Source: Peptoniphilus grossensis ph5 | Lineage (GTDB): Bacteria > Bacillota > Clostridia > Tissierellales > Peptoniphilaceae | Direction of reading: 5' to 3' | Length of the DNA stretch: 37,624 bases | Assembly: GCF_000311825.1 (NCBI RefSeq) | Contig: NZ_HE978567.1 | Location: 585,846-623,469 of the forward strand | Part shown: piece by piece, positions 18,401-25,260 of the stretch | How the letters are laid out: every line of letters begins with the position of its first letter | Position numbering within the stretch: position 1 is the stretch's first letter | Translations under genes and position numbers: made by a program | The notes under the pieces: generated by a model | What the model saw: only the letters and a program-made list of their open reading frames with translations | What the model was told of the DNA's origin: nothing | Database searches by the model: none

Positions 18401-21400
18401 CAAAGGCAGACCCTGTTAAAACTATGGCAGATATAACTCAGCCAACTATTAAGGCTAACCAAGGATTTAAAGTTGCTGATACTAAGTGGAAAGATGCTAA
18501 TGATGCTGCATTAGATACAGCTACACAAATCACAAAGGATTTAACATACACAGCACAATACACAGGACTTGATGACATAATTCCAGACACAACACCAGAC
18601 GATGATACTGACAAGCCAGACGGATATGTAACTGTTAAGTTTTTACCTGGTGATCATGGAACTCTAGGTGGTACAACAAAGTATTATGTAAATCCAAAGG
18701 CAGATTCTGTAAAAACTATGAATGACATCACTGAACCTACAGTGACTGCAAATACTGGTTATGAAGTAGCAGATCCTAAGTGGAAAGATGCTAGTGATGT
18801 TGCATTAGATAAGACAACTCAAATCAAAACAGATTTAACTTACACTGCTCAATATAAATTTACAAAAGATGTTGTTCCCCAAGGACCTGGCGAAGATAAG
18901 CCGGTAGTTCCTGACAACTATGTAAAGGTAACCTTTAAAGAAGGCGATCACGGTCTTATCTCTGCATCTCAAACAACTATTTACTGGGTAAACCCAGATA
19001 AAGAAGTAACGCTAACAGCACCAGCTGTTACAGCAAATGCAGATTATAAACACACAGCTTGGACTTACAGCGTAAATAGCCAAAATAAGACAACAAGTGG
19101 AGCAGATGCAACAACATCTGTAAAGGACACTTTTGCTGTAGATACAGATATTACAGCTCAATATAAGAAGAAAGTAGTTCCAGGACCAGACCAACCAAAT
19201 GTACCAGGAACAACTAATCCTGATAATGAATATGTAAAAGTTGAATTTGTTGCTAAAGACCACGGCAAGATTAAAGACGGTGAAACAAAAGAATACTGGG
19301 TTCTAAAAGATGAAACAGTAGAATTAAAAACTCCTGCAGTTGAAGCAAAGACAAATTACGCTTTCAAAGAATGGAAAGAACCAGTTCAAACTTCTTATAG
19401 TAAAGACACAACTCACAATGCAGTTTTTGCCTACACAGGAGAAAATGTAGTTCCACAAAAGCCTGGAGAAGAAAAACCAGATGTACCAGCTGACTTTGTA
19501 AAAGTAGTATTTGACAAAGGAGCTAATGGTGAATTTGCGGCAGATGCAACAACAACTTACTGGGTAAATCCAAAAGTTAAAGTTACAGTAACAGCACCAG
19601 CAGTTACAGCGAACGACGACTACAAACATGTAGCTTGGACTTACGGAACAAAAGAAGTTAATACACTTGAATCTGTAACAGATACTTTCACAGCTGAAGA
19701 AACAACAATTACAGCAAAATATTTAAAGAAAGTACTTGAAGAAAAACCGACAACAGATACTGATGCTTATGTAGAAGTTAAATTCAATGCTGAAAGCAAT
19801 GGTAAGTTGCCAGAAGATAAAACAGTAAAATCTTACTGGGTACTAAAAGACACACCAGTGAAATTTGATGTACCAACAGTTACAGCAAATCCTGGCTGGA
19901 AATTTATTAAATATGATCCAGCAGTTAAAACTTCTTATAGCCAAGACACAGAACACAAGGCTCAATATAAGAAGATAATTGAAACAAAAGATCCAAAAGA
20001 CAAGGATTATGTAAAAGTTACTTTCGACCCGGCAGCACAAGGAAGTATTAAAACCGGCTCTGCAGAAGTTTGGGTACTAAAGGACGTAACGATTGATAAG
20101 ACAAAGATTACTCCGGAAATTGAAGTAAAAGATACAAACTATGCTTTCAAAGAGTGGACACCTGCAGTTAAAGATAAATATACTGAGGACACTAAACACG
20201 TAGCATCTTACACTTACAATGGAAAAGATGTTGTTCCACAAAAACCGGGCGAAGATAAACCAAATGTACCAGATAACTTTGTAAAAGTAACATTTGTAGC
20301 TGGCGACCATGGCTCAATAGCAAACACTGAAACTTATATCTTCTGGGTAAATCCGGAAAAAGAAGTTACACTAAATGCTCCAAAGCTTACGGCAAATGTT
20401 GACTACAAACACATGGCTTGGACTTACAAGTTGACTCCTAGTGCAACAGTGGACAAAGAAGTTAAGACACTAGAATCTGTAACAGACAAATTTACAGAAA
20501 AAGAAACAACAATTACAGCAAAATATTTGAAGAAAGTTCTTACAGAAGATCCAAAAGATACAACAAACTATGTAAAAGTTGACTTTAAAGCAGATGTTGA
20601 TACACAAGATCCTGCAAGAGGAACTTTGACAGGAACAACAACTTATTGGGTGTTAAAGAACACCGATGTCACTGTACCGGCACCAAAAGTTACTCCAAAC
20701 AGCGGATACACATTCACTGAATGGGCTCCTCCAGTTAAGACTAACTATGATGTTGATACAACTCATACAGCTCAGTATAATGAAAAAGACAAAGTCCTAA
20801 CTGAAGATCCAAAGAATACCGACTACATTAAAGTAACATTTAATGCAAACGGTGGAAAAATCGGAATGGAAGATGCAAAAGATGTATGGGTATTGAAAGA
20901 CATCGCAACATTTGCCGATGCCAAAGCCAAAATAGCAACACCTATTAAGGAAAAAGCAACATTTAAAGAATGGCAAGACAAGGCAAGCGAAGGAACAGCA
21001 GTAGAAGGTACAAAAGTATTATCTACAGCTAACGAAACCTTCTACGCAGCCTATACAGATTATGATAAAATTATCGAAGATCCAACAACAAATACTCCAG
21101 AAGATGGCTATGTAAGATTGACTTTTGATGCAACAGATGCAGGTAGAATTGGAACTGCTGACGGAGAACAAAAGAAAGTTATAGATGTATTAAAGGGAAC
21201 TCCTTATACAGATACAGATCTTAAGGCTAAGCTTGATGAAATTAAGGCAGTGCCTGTAAAAGATGAAGACGGAAATGCTGTAGCTGATAAAGAAAAGACT
21301 TTTGACAAGTGGACACCAGCAGTACCAACAACTGGCTATGTAAAAACTGAAACCTTCACTGCAAGCTACAAGAAGTTTATACCAAAACAAGAAAAAATTG

Positions 21401-23481
21401 ACATTACAGCTACAAAGGCTTGGCAAGACGCAGAAGGTAACACTCCAAACTTCACAACTCCAGAAGTTAAATTTGAGCTTTGGAGAAAGGCTGGTCAAGC
21501 TGGCACTGAAGAAATAGTTAAAGAAGCAACTGCATTGGAAAATAACAGCGTAACATTTAGCAAAGTTGATAAGTATGATGCTAATGGAGTTGAATATATT
21601 TACTTTGTAAAAGAAGTATTTACTAACCCAGCTGAAAAAGAAAATTGGACCGTAAGTGGAGAAGGCACTTTAAACTTAACTAACAAGCTTAAAGGCGATT
21701 CAACAGATCCAGGTACAGATAAGGTTGGTAAATTAACTATTACTAAGAAATTAGAAAATGAACCAGTGGCATTAAAAGCTTTTTCAATGATGCGCGCACC
21801 AGCACCAGCAGCTAGCGAGCCATTGAAGTTTAAGTTTAAAGTAACTGGACCTTATGGTTATGAGGAAACATTTGAATTAGCCGCCAATGAATCTAAGACT
21901 TTAGATAAATTAGCTTATGGTGACTATAAAGTTGAAGAAACAGATACTAAGGGTTATAAAGCTGAATATTCAAAGACTAAAGAAACATTAACAAAAGAAA
22001 ATCCAAATGGTTCTATTACGGTTACTAACAAGAATAAAATACCTGGCGAAAATGAAACAAATGACAACATCATTGATGTAACTGTTACAAAAGTTTGGGT
22101 TGGCGGAGAAAAGCCAGCCACAGAAATCCAACTTTGGAGAACAGGTTATGGATTAAATGGCAAAGTATTCCAAGAAAAGGTAGGTAGCTTTACTACAACA
22201 GCTAAGGGTGATGATACACAAACTCACAAGTTTGAAAAGCTTGCTAAACAAGACCCAAGCGGAAAAGTATTCACTTACTATGCAGTAGAAGAAAATGTAC
22301 CTGCAAATTATACAGCAAGTTATAGTGAAGATAATTTAACTGTAACAAATACGTATAATGCACCTGCAAAAAAATATACTGTAACTTATAAAGCAGGTAG
22401 CTCAACTGCAACAGGAACAATGGCAGCGGATACAGATGCAAGAGGAACTTATACTGTAAAGGCAAATGGATTTACAAATGATGGATATACTTTCAAGGGT
22501 TGGAAAGTAGGAGATACTACACAAATAGTTCAACCAGGAGCTACAATTACTGTAACAGCTAATGTAACATTGACAGCTATATGGGAAAAGACTACTACTC
22601 CACCAACACCAGACCCTGATAAGCCAAATCCTGATAAACCAAATCCATGGGATCCAAAACCATGGAATCCTAACTATCCTGATTTACCTTATATTCCAAG
22701 GTATCCTGAAATTAGGTACGAGACTATAGTTCAAGAAAAGATTGTTAAGGTTCCTGTACCAATTGCTGACAATGCTTATATTAAAGAAGTAAGGTATATG
22801 CAAGGTTTTATGGGCGACTTTAGACCTAAGGATGGTTTGACTCGTGCTGAAGCAGCGCAAATTCTTGCCAACGCACTTGTTGAAGACGGCTACAAGTACA
22901 ACGCAAACTTCAAACTTCCTTACAAGGACATTGGAGAAGCTTGGTACACTAGAGCTGTCAAGATTGTAACTGAAGCAAAGGTATTTGCTGGTTATGACGA
23001 TGGCAACTTCAAGCCACAAGATAAGATTACAAGAAATGAATGGATTGCAACTCTAAAGAGATTCCAAGAACTTGGAGATGTTAGTGGCAACCACATGAAG
23101 CTTAAAGATGGTCACTGGGCAATGGCTGAAATCGAAGCGGCTTACAAGGAAGGCTGGCTAAAGATTTACACTGACGGACTTGCAACTTATGAAGGCGACA
23201 AGTTCATCCCAAGAGAAGAAGTTGCTGCAGTTTCTAACAAGGCTTTCAATAGGGTTCTTGACAAGACTTATATTATAAACAATGACAAGAATCTAATAAC
23301 TTACAAAGATGTCAAGAAGGATATGTGGTCTTACGAAGATATTCTTTGTGCAAGCAACACTTTCTTATACAAGAAGGATCTTTACAGGGCACACTGGATT
23401 AAAGAAGACAACAATCAATTTAACATCAACACAGATGGATTTGAAATTGTTAAAGCTAAGTTTCAAAGAAATCCTAGATAG
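15454..23481 (+). CDS. Giant SLH-anchored surface protein 2 (2675 aa)
   Basis: Cell-surface protein held to the wall by SLH motifs. The signal peptide ends I-F-A at residue 30. An unrecognised N-terminal domain (about 35-350) is followed by a B-repeat-like segment (about 356-439), a domain shared with the upstream protein (about 440-560) and 12 tandem repeat units (about 567-1975) interrupted by two MucBP-like stretches. Three Cna-B-like domains follow (about 1981-2079, 2091-2195, 2206-2304), each with Lys, Glu and Asn where an isopeptide bond forms. Next come one B-repeat (2305-2380), a Pro/Asp/Lys-rich stalk (2381-2439) and SLH motifs (about 2440-2608; the first is short). A 65-residue tail has a half SLH-like stretch. 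No good ribosome-binding site precedes the ATG, which lies inside the end of the upstream gene; translation is probably coupled. Met5 (15466) is an alternative start. Confidence 0.92.
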   Translation: MTKEMSKRITSLFLALIMILQILIPQNIFAEEEKKLPQDKYVKVGMIDGKSYDAKIMNELNRIAAKNRKQGPINIGTSLFSSGPYFGDNNEPKDADKPKYFGNVSAKLDLKGLDGNDFQWNEIFGVDENGNPNPAQIIFRQMDEESSTDTGLYYMLQITKGGKYTWSDGAGNPTKLPLFSKSLKPYKYEVRIDERVSDKVKLLTEVIFGTEGSSPTFSPENADGEIIANITLGLTYQQIASTKFKSEWHTGVVEADRPDMKANFAFDDEGDGVSPVSVELPRNDKDTKIIRDWYNEFDPDLVISYYLEKTPDVKIDETTTGLTFDTANKTVKSVDHKFKYDFKYDVINGGKLTMTEVIPVTFDANGGKFANYEAPDTDTKIVKEVDYDGTLTDKAENPTKDRETFKGWSETKGGKTPVTDEVFKNIKEAKTFYAIWDNNDIVAEELEVKESFKDGTGYVNDFIPTFDTLKKQVKIKNGNGDPQALANDDTFAIVDGTNEYKTDAEAKDYLYGKLQEKDDGNKPSRQETVTAKVTHANGTSQTVEIPIKVIKNIYEAKTLTDKPFYVPDRYVKVTLDPTTTAKDPQKTYYYVNPDAKVVIPGSDPTATDGYVFTKWLIDGTDTEYKFADRHQFTEASTITAQYDKEGKGIIKIAYVDENGNEISADYHKDGVDYPSKKEGKLNSEARDEEFPKPGPDFKGYIFSSRDSIKGKHYNDPSDPDNLDTVKYSYFKKVTTDTPKNPNVYFPVIFDANTGKFEAAPKDKKIVYVYFNGNDATVEKVTFKEVKDEFEKAYSNPTKDGFDFKEWQDKADKGSAVGDDYEIQFKGWDSQTYEPTGDTFYAHYGKASALISYLDLDGKEIDAKFKFISTEDGKDVDGEGNKLTLDKKYPTEKEGTLDEKIASDVFTAKTAPTLIGYKFNRIELNPKDGKYAMDNKATIKIYYEKLPDVIPSTGNDKPDGYVTVTFEPRTNGTLDGETKYYVNPKADPVKTMADITQPTIKANQGFKVADTKWKDANDAALDTATQITKDLTYTAQYTGLDDIIPDTTPDDDTDKPDGYVTVKFLPGDHGTLGGTTKYYVNPKADSVKTMNDITEPTVTANTGYEVADPKWKDASDVALDKTTQIKTDLTYTAQYKFTKDVVPQGPGEDKPVVPDNYVKVTFKEGDHGLISASQTTIYWVNPDKEVTLTAPAVTANADYKHTAWTYSVNSQNKTTSGADATTSVKDTFAVDTDITAQYKKKVVPGPDQPNVPGTTNPDNEYVKVEFVAKDHGKIKDGETKEYWVLKDETVELKTPAVEAKTNYAFKEWKEPVQTSYSKDTTHNAVFAYTGENVVPQKPGEEKPDVPADFVKVVFDKGANGEFAADATTTYWVNPKVKVTVTAPAVTANDDYKHVAWTYGTKEVNTLESVTDTFTAEETTITAKYLKKVLEEKPTTDTDAYVEVKFNAESNGKLPEDKTVKSYWVLKDTPVKFDVPTVTANPGWKFIKYDPAVKTSYSQDTEHKAQYKKIIETKDPKDKDYVKVTFDPAAQGSIKTGSAEVWVLKDVTIDKTKITPEIEVKDTNYAFKEWTPAVKDKYTEDTKHVASYTYNGKDVVPQKPGEDKPNVPDNFVKVTFVAGDHGSIANTETYIFWVNPEKEVTLNAPKLTANVDYKHMAWTYKLTPSATVDKEVKTLESVTDKFTEKETTITAKYLKKVLTEDPKDTTNYVKVDFKADVDTQDPARGTLTGTTTYWVLKNTDVTVPAPKVTPNSGYTFTEWAPPVKTNYDVDTTHTAQYNEKDKVLTEDPKNTDYIKVTFNANGGKIGMEDAKDVWVLKDIATFADAKAKIATPIKEKATFKEWQDKASEGTAVEGTKVLSTANETFYAAYTDYDKIIEDPTTNTPEDGYVRLTFDATDAGRIGTADGEQKKVIDVLKGTPYTDTDLKAKLDEIKAVPVKDEDGNAVADKEKTFDKWTPAVPTTGYVKTETFTASYKKFIPKQEKIDITATKAWQDAEGNTPNFTTPEVKFELWRKAGQAGTEEIVKEATALENNSVTFSKVDKYDANGVEYIYFVKEVFTNPAEKENWTVSGEGTLNLTNKLKGDSTDPGTDKVGKLTITKKLENEPVALKAFSMMRAPAPAASEPLKFKFKVTGPYGYEETFELAANESKTLDKLAYGDYKVEETDTKGYKAEYSKTKETLTKENPNGSITVTNKNKIPGENETNDNIIDVTVTKVWVGGEKPATEIQLWRTGYGLNGKVFQEKVGSFTTTAKGDDTQTHKFEKLAKQDPSGKVFTYYAVEENVPANYTASYSEDNLTVTNTYNAPAKKYTVTYKAGSSTATGTMAADTDARGTYTVKANGFTNDGYTFKGWKVGDTTQIVQPGATITVTANVTLTAIWEKTTTPPTPDPDKPNPDKPNPWDPKPWNPNYPDLPYIPRYPEIRYETIVQEKIVKVPVPIADNAYIKEVRYMQGFMGDFRPKDGLTRAEAAQILANALVEDGYKYNANFKLPYKDIGEAWYTRAVKIVTEAKVFAGYDDGNFKPQDKITRNEWIATLKRFQELGDVSGNHMKLKDGHWAMAEIEAAYKEGWLKIYTDGLATYEGDKFIPREEVAAVSNKAFNRVLDKTYIINNDKNLITYKDVKKDMWSYEDILCASNTFLYKKDLYRAHWIKEDNNQFNINTDGFEIVKAKFQRNPR
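17152..21378 (+). repeat. Twelve-unit protein-coding repeat tract
   Basis: Within surface protein 2, units of about 75-110 codons begin with P-D-x-Y/F-V-K-V-x-F and carry G-x-h-G, then Y-W-V-N-P or Y-W-V-L-K-D, then an aromatic-x-x-W motif, and end in A-x-Y. Many are joined by a Pro/Glu/Lys linker of the D-V-V-P-Q-K-P-G-E type. Two subtypes can be told apart: A (VNP, YKHxAWTY) and B (VLKD, YxFKEW). Units 5-7 and 8-10 both follow the order B-A-B and lie about 780 bases apart, suggesting an older triple-unit duplication. Codons have diverged, so it is not recent. Confidence 0.8.
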
Positions 23482-23490
23482 AAAAAAATT

Positions 23491-23518
23491 AGAGAAGGAG
23501 TAATCCTTCTCTTTTTTT
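23491..23518 (+). terminator. Terminator of the giant surface operon
   Basis: A 9-bp perfect stem AGAGAAGGA/TCCTTCTCT (23491-23499 with 23504-23512) with a GTAA loop runs into seven T. It begins nine bases past the stop codon and is textbook quality. Confidence 0.96.
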
Positions 23519-23538
23519 GCTTTATAATATGGCTCTAT

Positions 23539-23578
23539 AATATCTGTTGGGGAGTAAATATCTAACAGATATTTTTAT
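23539..23578 (+). terminator. Second terminator-like hairpin
   Basis: The arms AATATCTGTT and AACAGATATT (23539-23548 with 23564-23573) form a 10-bp stem around a 15-base loop followed by TTTATTT. It may back up the strong terminator just upstream. Two TATAAT sequences lie at 23523 and 23536, so an independent short transcript is a remote possibility. Confidence 0.4.
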
Positions 23579-23798
23579 TTAAAAAATTTTAAAGGCTGAA
23601 AAATTTTTGCACTTTTTAAATATCTTCAAAAAATTTTTTGCTGACAAAATTTTTGCCTCTGTGAATTTTTTCTTAATTGGAAATTTTTGGCAGGAGAAAT
23701 TATTAGAGGTCTCCCCCATTTTTTTATTAGTTTCTAAATAATTTTCAAAAAATTTAAAATAATTTTCTAAATAAATTTCTAAAGATTTGCAAGCAAAA
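23579..23798. other. AT-rich spacer between convergent genes
   Basis: This spacer holds several copies of an A-tract/T-tract word of the form AAATTTTTTGC (ending near 23610, 23641, 23656 and a GGC variant near 23690). The spacing is irregular. No gene, RNA or clear binding site was found. Confidence 0.5.
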
Positions 23799-23822
23799 AC
23801 TCTCCCAGTTTTCTGAGAGAGT
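23794..23822 (-). terminator. Terminator of the DUF4825-like lipoprotein gene
   Basis: On the minus strand a 10-bp stem (23813-23822 with 23799-23808, one G-U pair) with an AAAA loop is followed by TTTTTGC. It starts four bases past the stop codon. Confidence 0.9.
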
Positions 23823-23825
23823 TCT

Positions 23826-24263
23826 TTATTTATTTATAAAATTTTCTAGGCTTTCTTGGCCTTCTGATATTTTGTCAAGACTTGTATCATTTTTTTGAAG
23901 TTCTTCTTCCACTTCAGCTCGACTAAAGCTAAATATTTCTTTTTCGTCAGCATCTACATAAGATAAATTGTCCAAATTTTTTATTAGGGCAAAGGTTGTG
24001 GCTGCATTTTTAAATAGGTCTTCTTTTTCTAGACCTTCAAAATTTTTGCAGAAGACTTTTAAGCCATAGGGCTCTTTATCTGATAGGATTTTTATTTCCC
24101 CTGTCTCAAAATTTTTAGGATAGTCCTGTCTATAAACTATTTGTGAGACCCTTGTGTTGTCGCCCACAAAATCTGTCTTAAAGTCATATAGGCTCTTTTC
24201 TTTTTTATTGCAAGAAGAAAATATTAAGACCAGGGCAAAAATTATAGGTATAAATTTTTTCAC
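23826..24263 (-). CDS. Small lipoprotein, DUF4825-like
   Basis: Predicted lipoprotein of 145 residues with the lipobox F-S-S-C (lipidated Cys18). The segment after it (YDFKTDFVGDNTRVSQIV) resembles the start of DUF4825, a domain of unknown function in Firmicutes, where a G-D-N motif is followed by small hydrophobic helices. The C-terminal third is acidic and helical. The start codon is GTG, supported by AGAGGTG six bases upstream; no nearby ATG fits. It stands alone between two terminators with its own extended -10 promoter, just downstream of the wal-surE operon. The DUF4825 assignment is from memory and moderate. Confidence 0.8.
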   Translation of the reverse strand: MKKFIPIIFALVLIFSSCNKKEKSLYDFKTDFVGDNTRVSQIVYRQDYPKNFETGEIKILSDKEPYGLKVFCKNFEGLEKEDLFKNAATTFALIKNLDNLSYVDADEKEIFSFSRAEVEEELQKNDTSLDKISEGQESLENFINK

Positions 24264-24282
24264 ACTATCACCTCTTTACTAA

Positions 24283-24291
24283 ATTATAGCA
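24283..24291 (-). promoter_or_regulatory. Extended -10 promoter of the DUF4825-like gene
   Basis: TGCTATAAT on the minus strand (24291-24283) is a full extended -10 element. It overlaps the T-run of the preceding terminator. No -35 is needed for this class. The predicted start lies immediately before the AGAGGTG ribosome-binding site. Confidence 0.6.
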
Positions 24292-24319
24292 AAAAAATAA
24301 AAAGTCGCCAGGACTTTTT
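24292..24319 (-). terminator. Terminator of the wal-surE operon
   Basis: The stem AAAAAGTC/GACTTTTT (24299-24306 with 24312-24319) with a five-base loop is followed on the minus strand by ATTTTTTTGC. It follows surE and the small peptide gene. Confidence 0.85.
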
Positions 24320-24333
24320 AAATCTCATCTTAT

Positions 24334-24370
24334 ATTAGTCTTCACATATTTTTATTAGTCTTCACATATT
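24334..24370. repeat. Tandem 17-base direct repeat
   Basis: ATTAGTCTTCACATATT occurs exactly at 24334-24350 and 24354-24370, separated by three T, a period of 20 bases. It lies between the small membrane peptide gene and the operon terminator. It could be a binding site or a replication-slippage product. Confidence 0.7.
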
Positions 24371-24400
24371 ATTTTCGCAGCTTACAATGTTTTTTCCGCA

Positions 24401-24472
24401 TTACATAATAGTTCTAAAAATTATTCCAAAAATTAAAATTATTAAAAAGATCAAAGTAAATTTGTAGTTCAC
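24401..24472 (-). CDS. 23-residue hydrophobic membrane peptide
   Basis: A short reading frame begins at GTG (24472), five residues of which (MNYKF) precede a run of hydrophobic residues (TLIFLIILIFGIIF) and a basic end (RTIM). GGAGAG lies six bases before the GTG and five bases after the surE stop, so it is well placed for translation as the last gene of the operon. It would form one transmembrane helix. Not recognised. It is too short to judge by coding statistics, and conservation next to surE in relatives would be needed to believe it. Confidence 0.5.
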   Translation of the reverse strand: MNYKFTLIFLIILIFGIIFRTIM

Positions 24473-24488
24473 GATTTTCTCTCCAAAC

Positions 24489-25235
24489 TTATTTTAAAAT
24501 TTCCTTTAACTCATTGATTAGAGTTAGGTTTGTCACATCGTAAAGAAGTGGGCTAACTGTTGCATAATCTTGTCCCAGATAATAGATGTCTGAGTCCTTG
24601 CCGTTGTTCTCCTTGGGGAAGCCCTTTAGCTTCATGTTGTAGCCTTGGCCGTCTTCAGATATGTCGTAGATGGACATGACATCGGCGCCAACCTTGCAGA
24701 CTTCTATTCCCTTTAAGTTTTCGTAGTCAAGGTAGGGCACATTTATATTTAGGACCTGAAGCTTTTTAAAGTCCTCAAGTTTATTAAAGACATCCATGGC
24801 AACTTTTGCTGCTGAGTTAAACTTGGAGTGACCCTTCACCCATTGAGCTGACACTGCAATTGCTGGTATGTTAAATAAATTTGCTTCAATGGCAGCTGAA
24901 ACTGTGCCTGAGTAGAGAACATTTGTGGCAGTGTTGTAGCCAGAGTTTATTCCAGAGAAGCAGTAATCGAATTTTTCGTCAAGTAAATGCACAGCTGCTC
25001 TTACGCAGTCAGCTGGCGTCCCATAGACGCATAGGCTTCTTACGCCTTCAAGACCTTCAAGCTTGGCGTCTTGGACTATTAGGGGGCTCTTAAAAGTTAT
25101 GGCATGAGACTTGCCAGAGTTTTCTACATTTGGCGCCGCAATTGTAACTTTGTGGCCTTCTTTTATCAGTGCCTTTGCAAGGACTTCTATGCCTTCGGCG
25201 TTAATTCCGTCGTCATTAGTAACTAATATGTTCAA
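24489..25235 (-). CDS. surE: 5'/3'-nucleotidase SurE
   Basis: Metal-dependent nucleoside monophosphate phosphatase of the SurE family. The N-terminal N-D-D-G motif supplies metal ligands Asp8 and Asp9. Ser40 (ENSGKSHA) and the S-G-I-N-S-G motif supply the rest of the site, and YSGTVSAA follows. I place the start at TTG (25235): GGGAGG lies six bases upstream, the protein then opens with the canonical (M)NILVTNDDG, and the length is 248, normal for the family. A longer reading frame from 25304 would overlap the upstream gene by 44 bases and add a tail unlike other SurE proteins. It lies in the wal operon, 25 bases after walJ, where htrA or no gene is more usual. Confidence 0.95.
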   Translation of the reverse strand: MNILVTNDDGINAEGIEVLAKALIKEGHKVTIAAPNVENSGKSHAITFKSPLIVQDAKLEGLEGVRSLCVYGTPADCVRAAVHLLDEKFDYCFSGINSGYNTATNVLYSGTVSAAIEANLFNIPAIAVSAQWVKGHSKFNSAAKVAMDVFNKLEDFKKLQVLNINVPYLDYENLKGIEVCKVGADVMSIYDISEDGQGYNMKLKGFPKENNGKDSDIYYLGQDYATVSPLLYDVTNLTLINELKEILK

Positions 25236-25260
25236 ATTTTTCCTCCCTTTAAAAAAATTT

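Noticed and set aside
22621-22740. Sortase signal near the stalk of giant protein 2
   Set aside because: The L-P-Y-I-P and similar motifs in the Pro-rich stalk do not fit LPXTG, and no membrane helix with a basic tail follows; the SLH motifs are the anchor.
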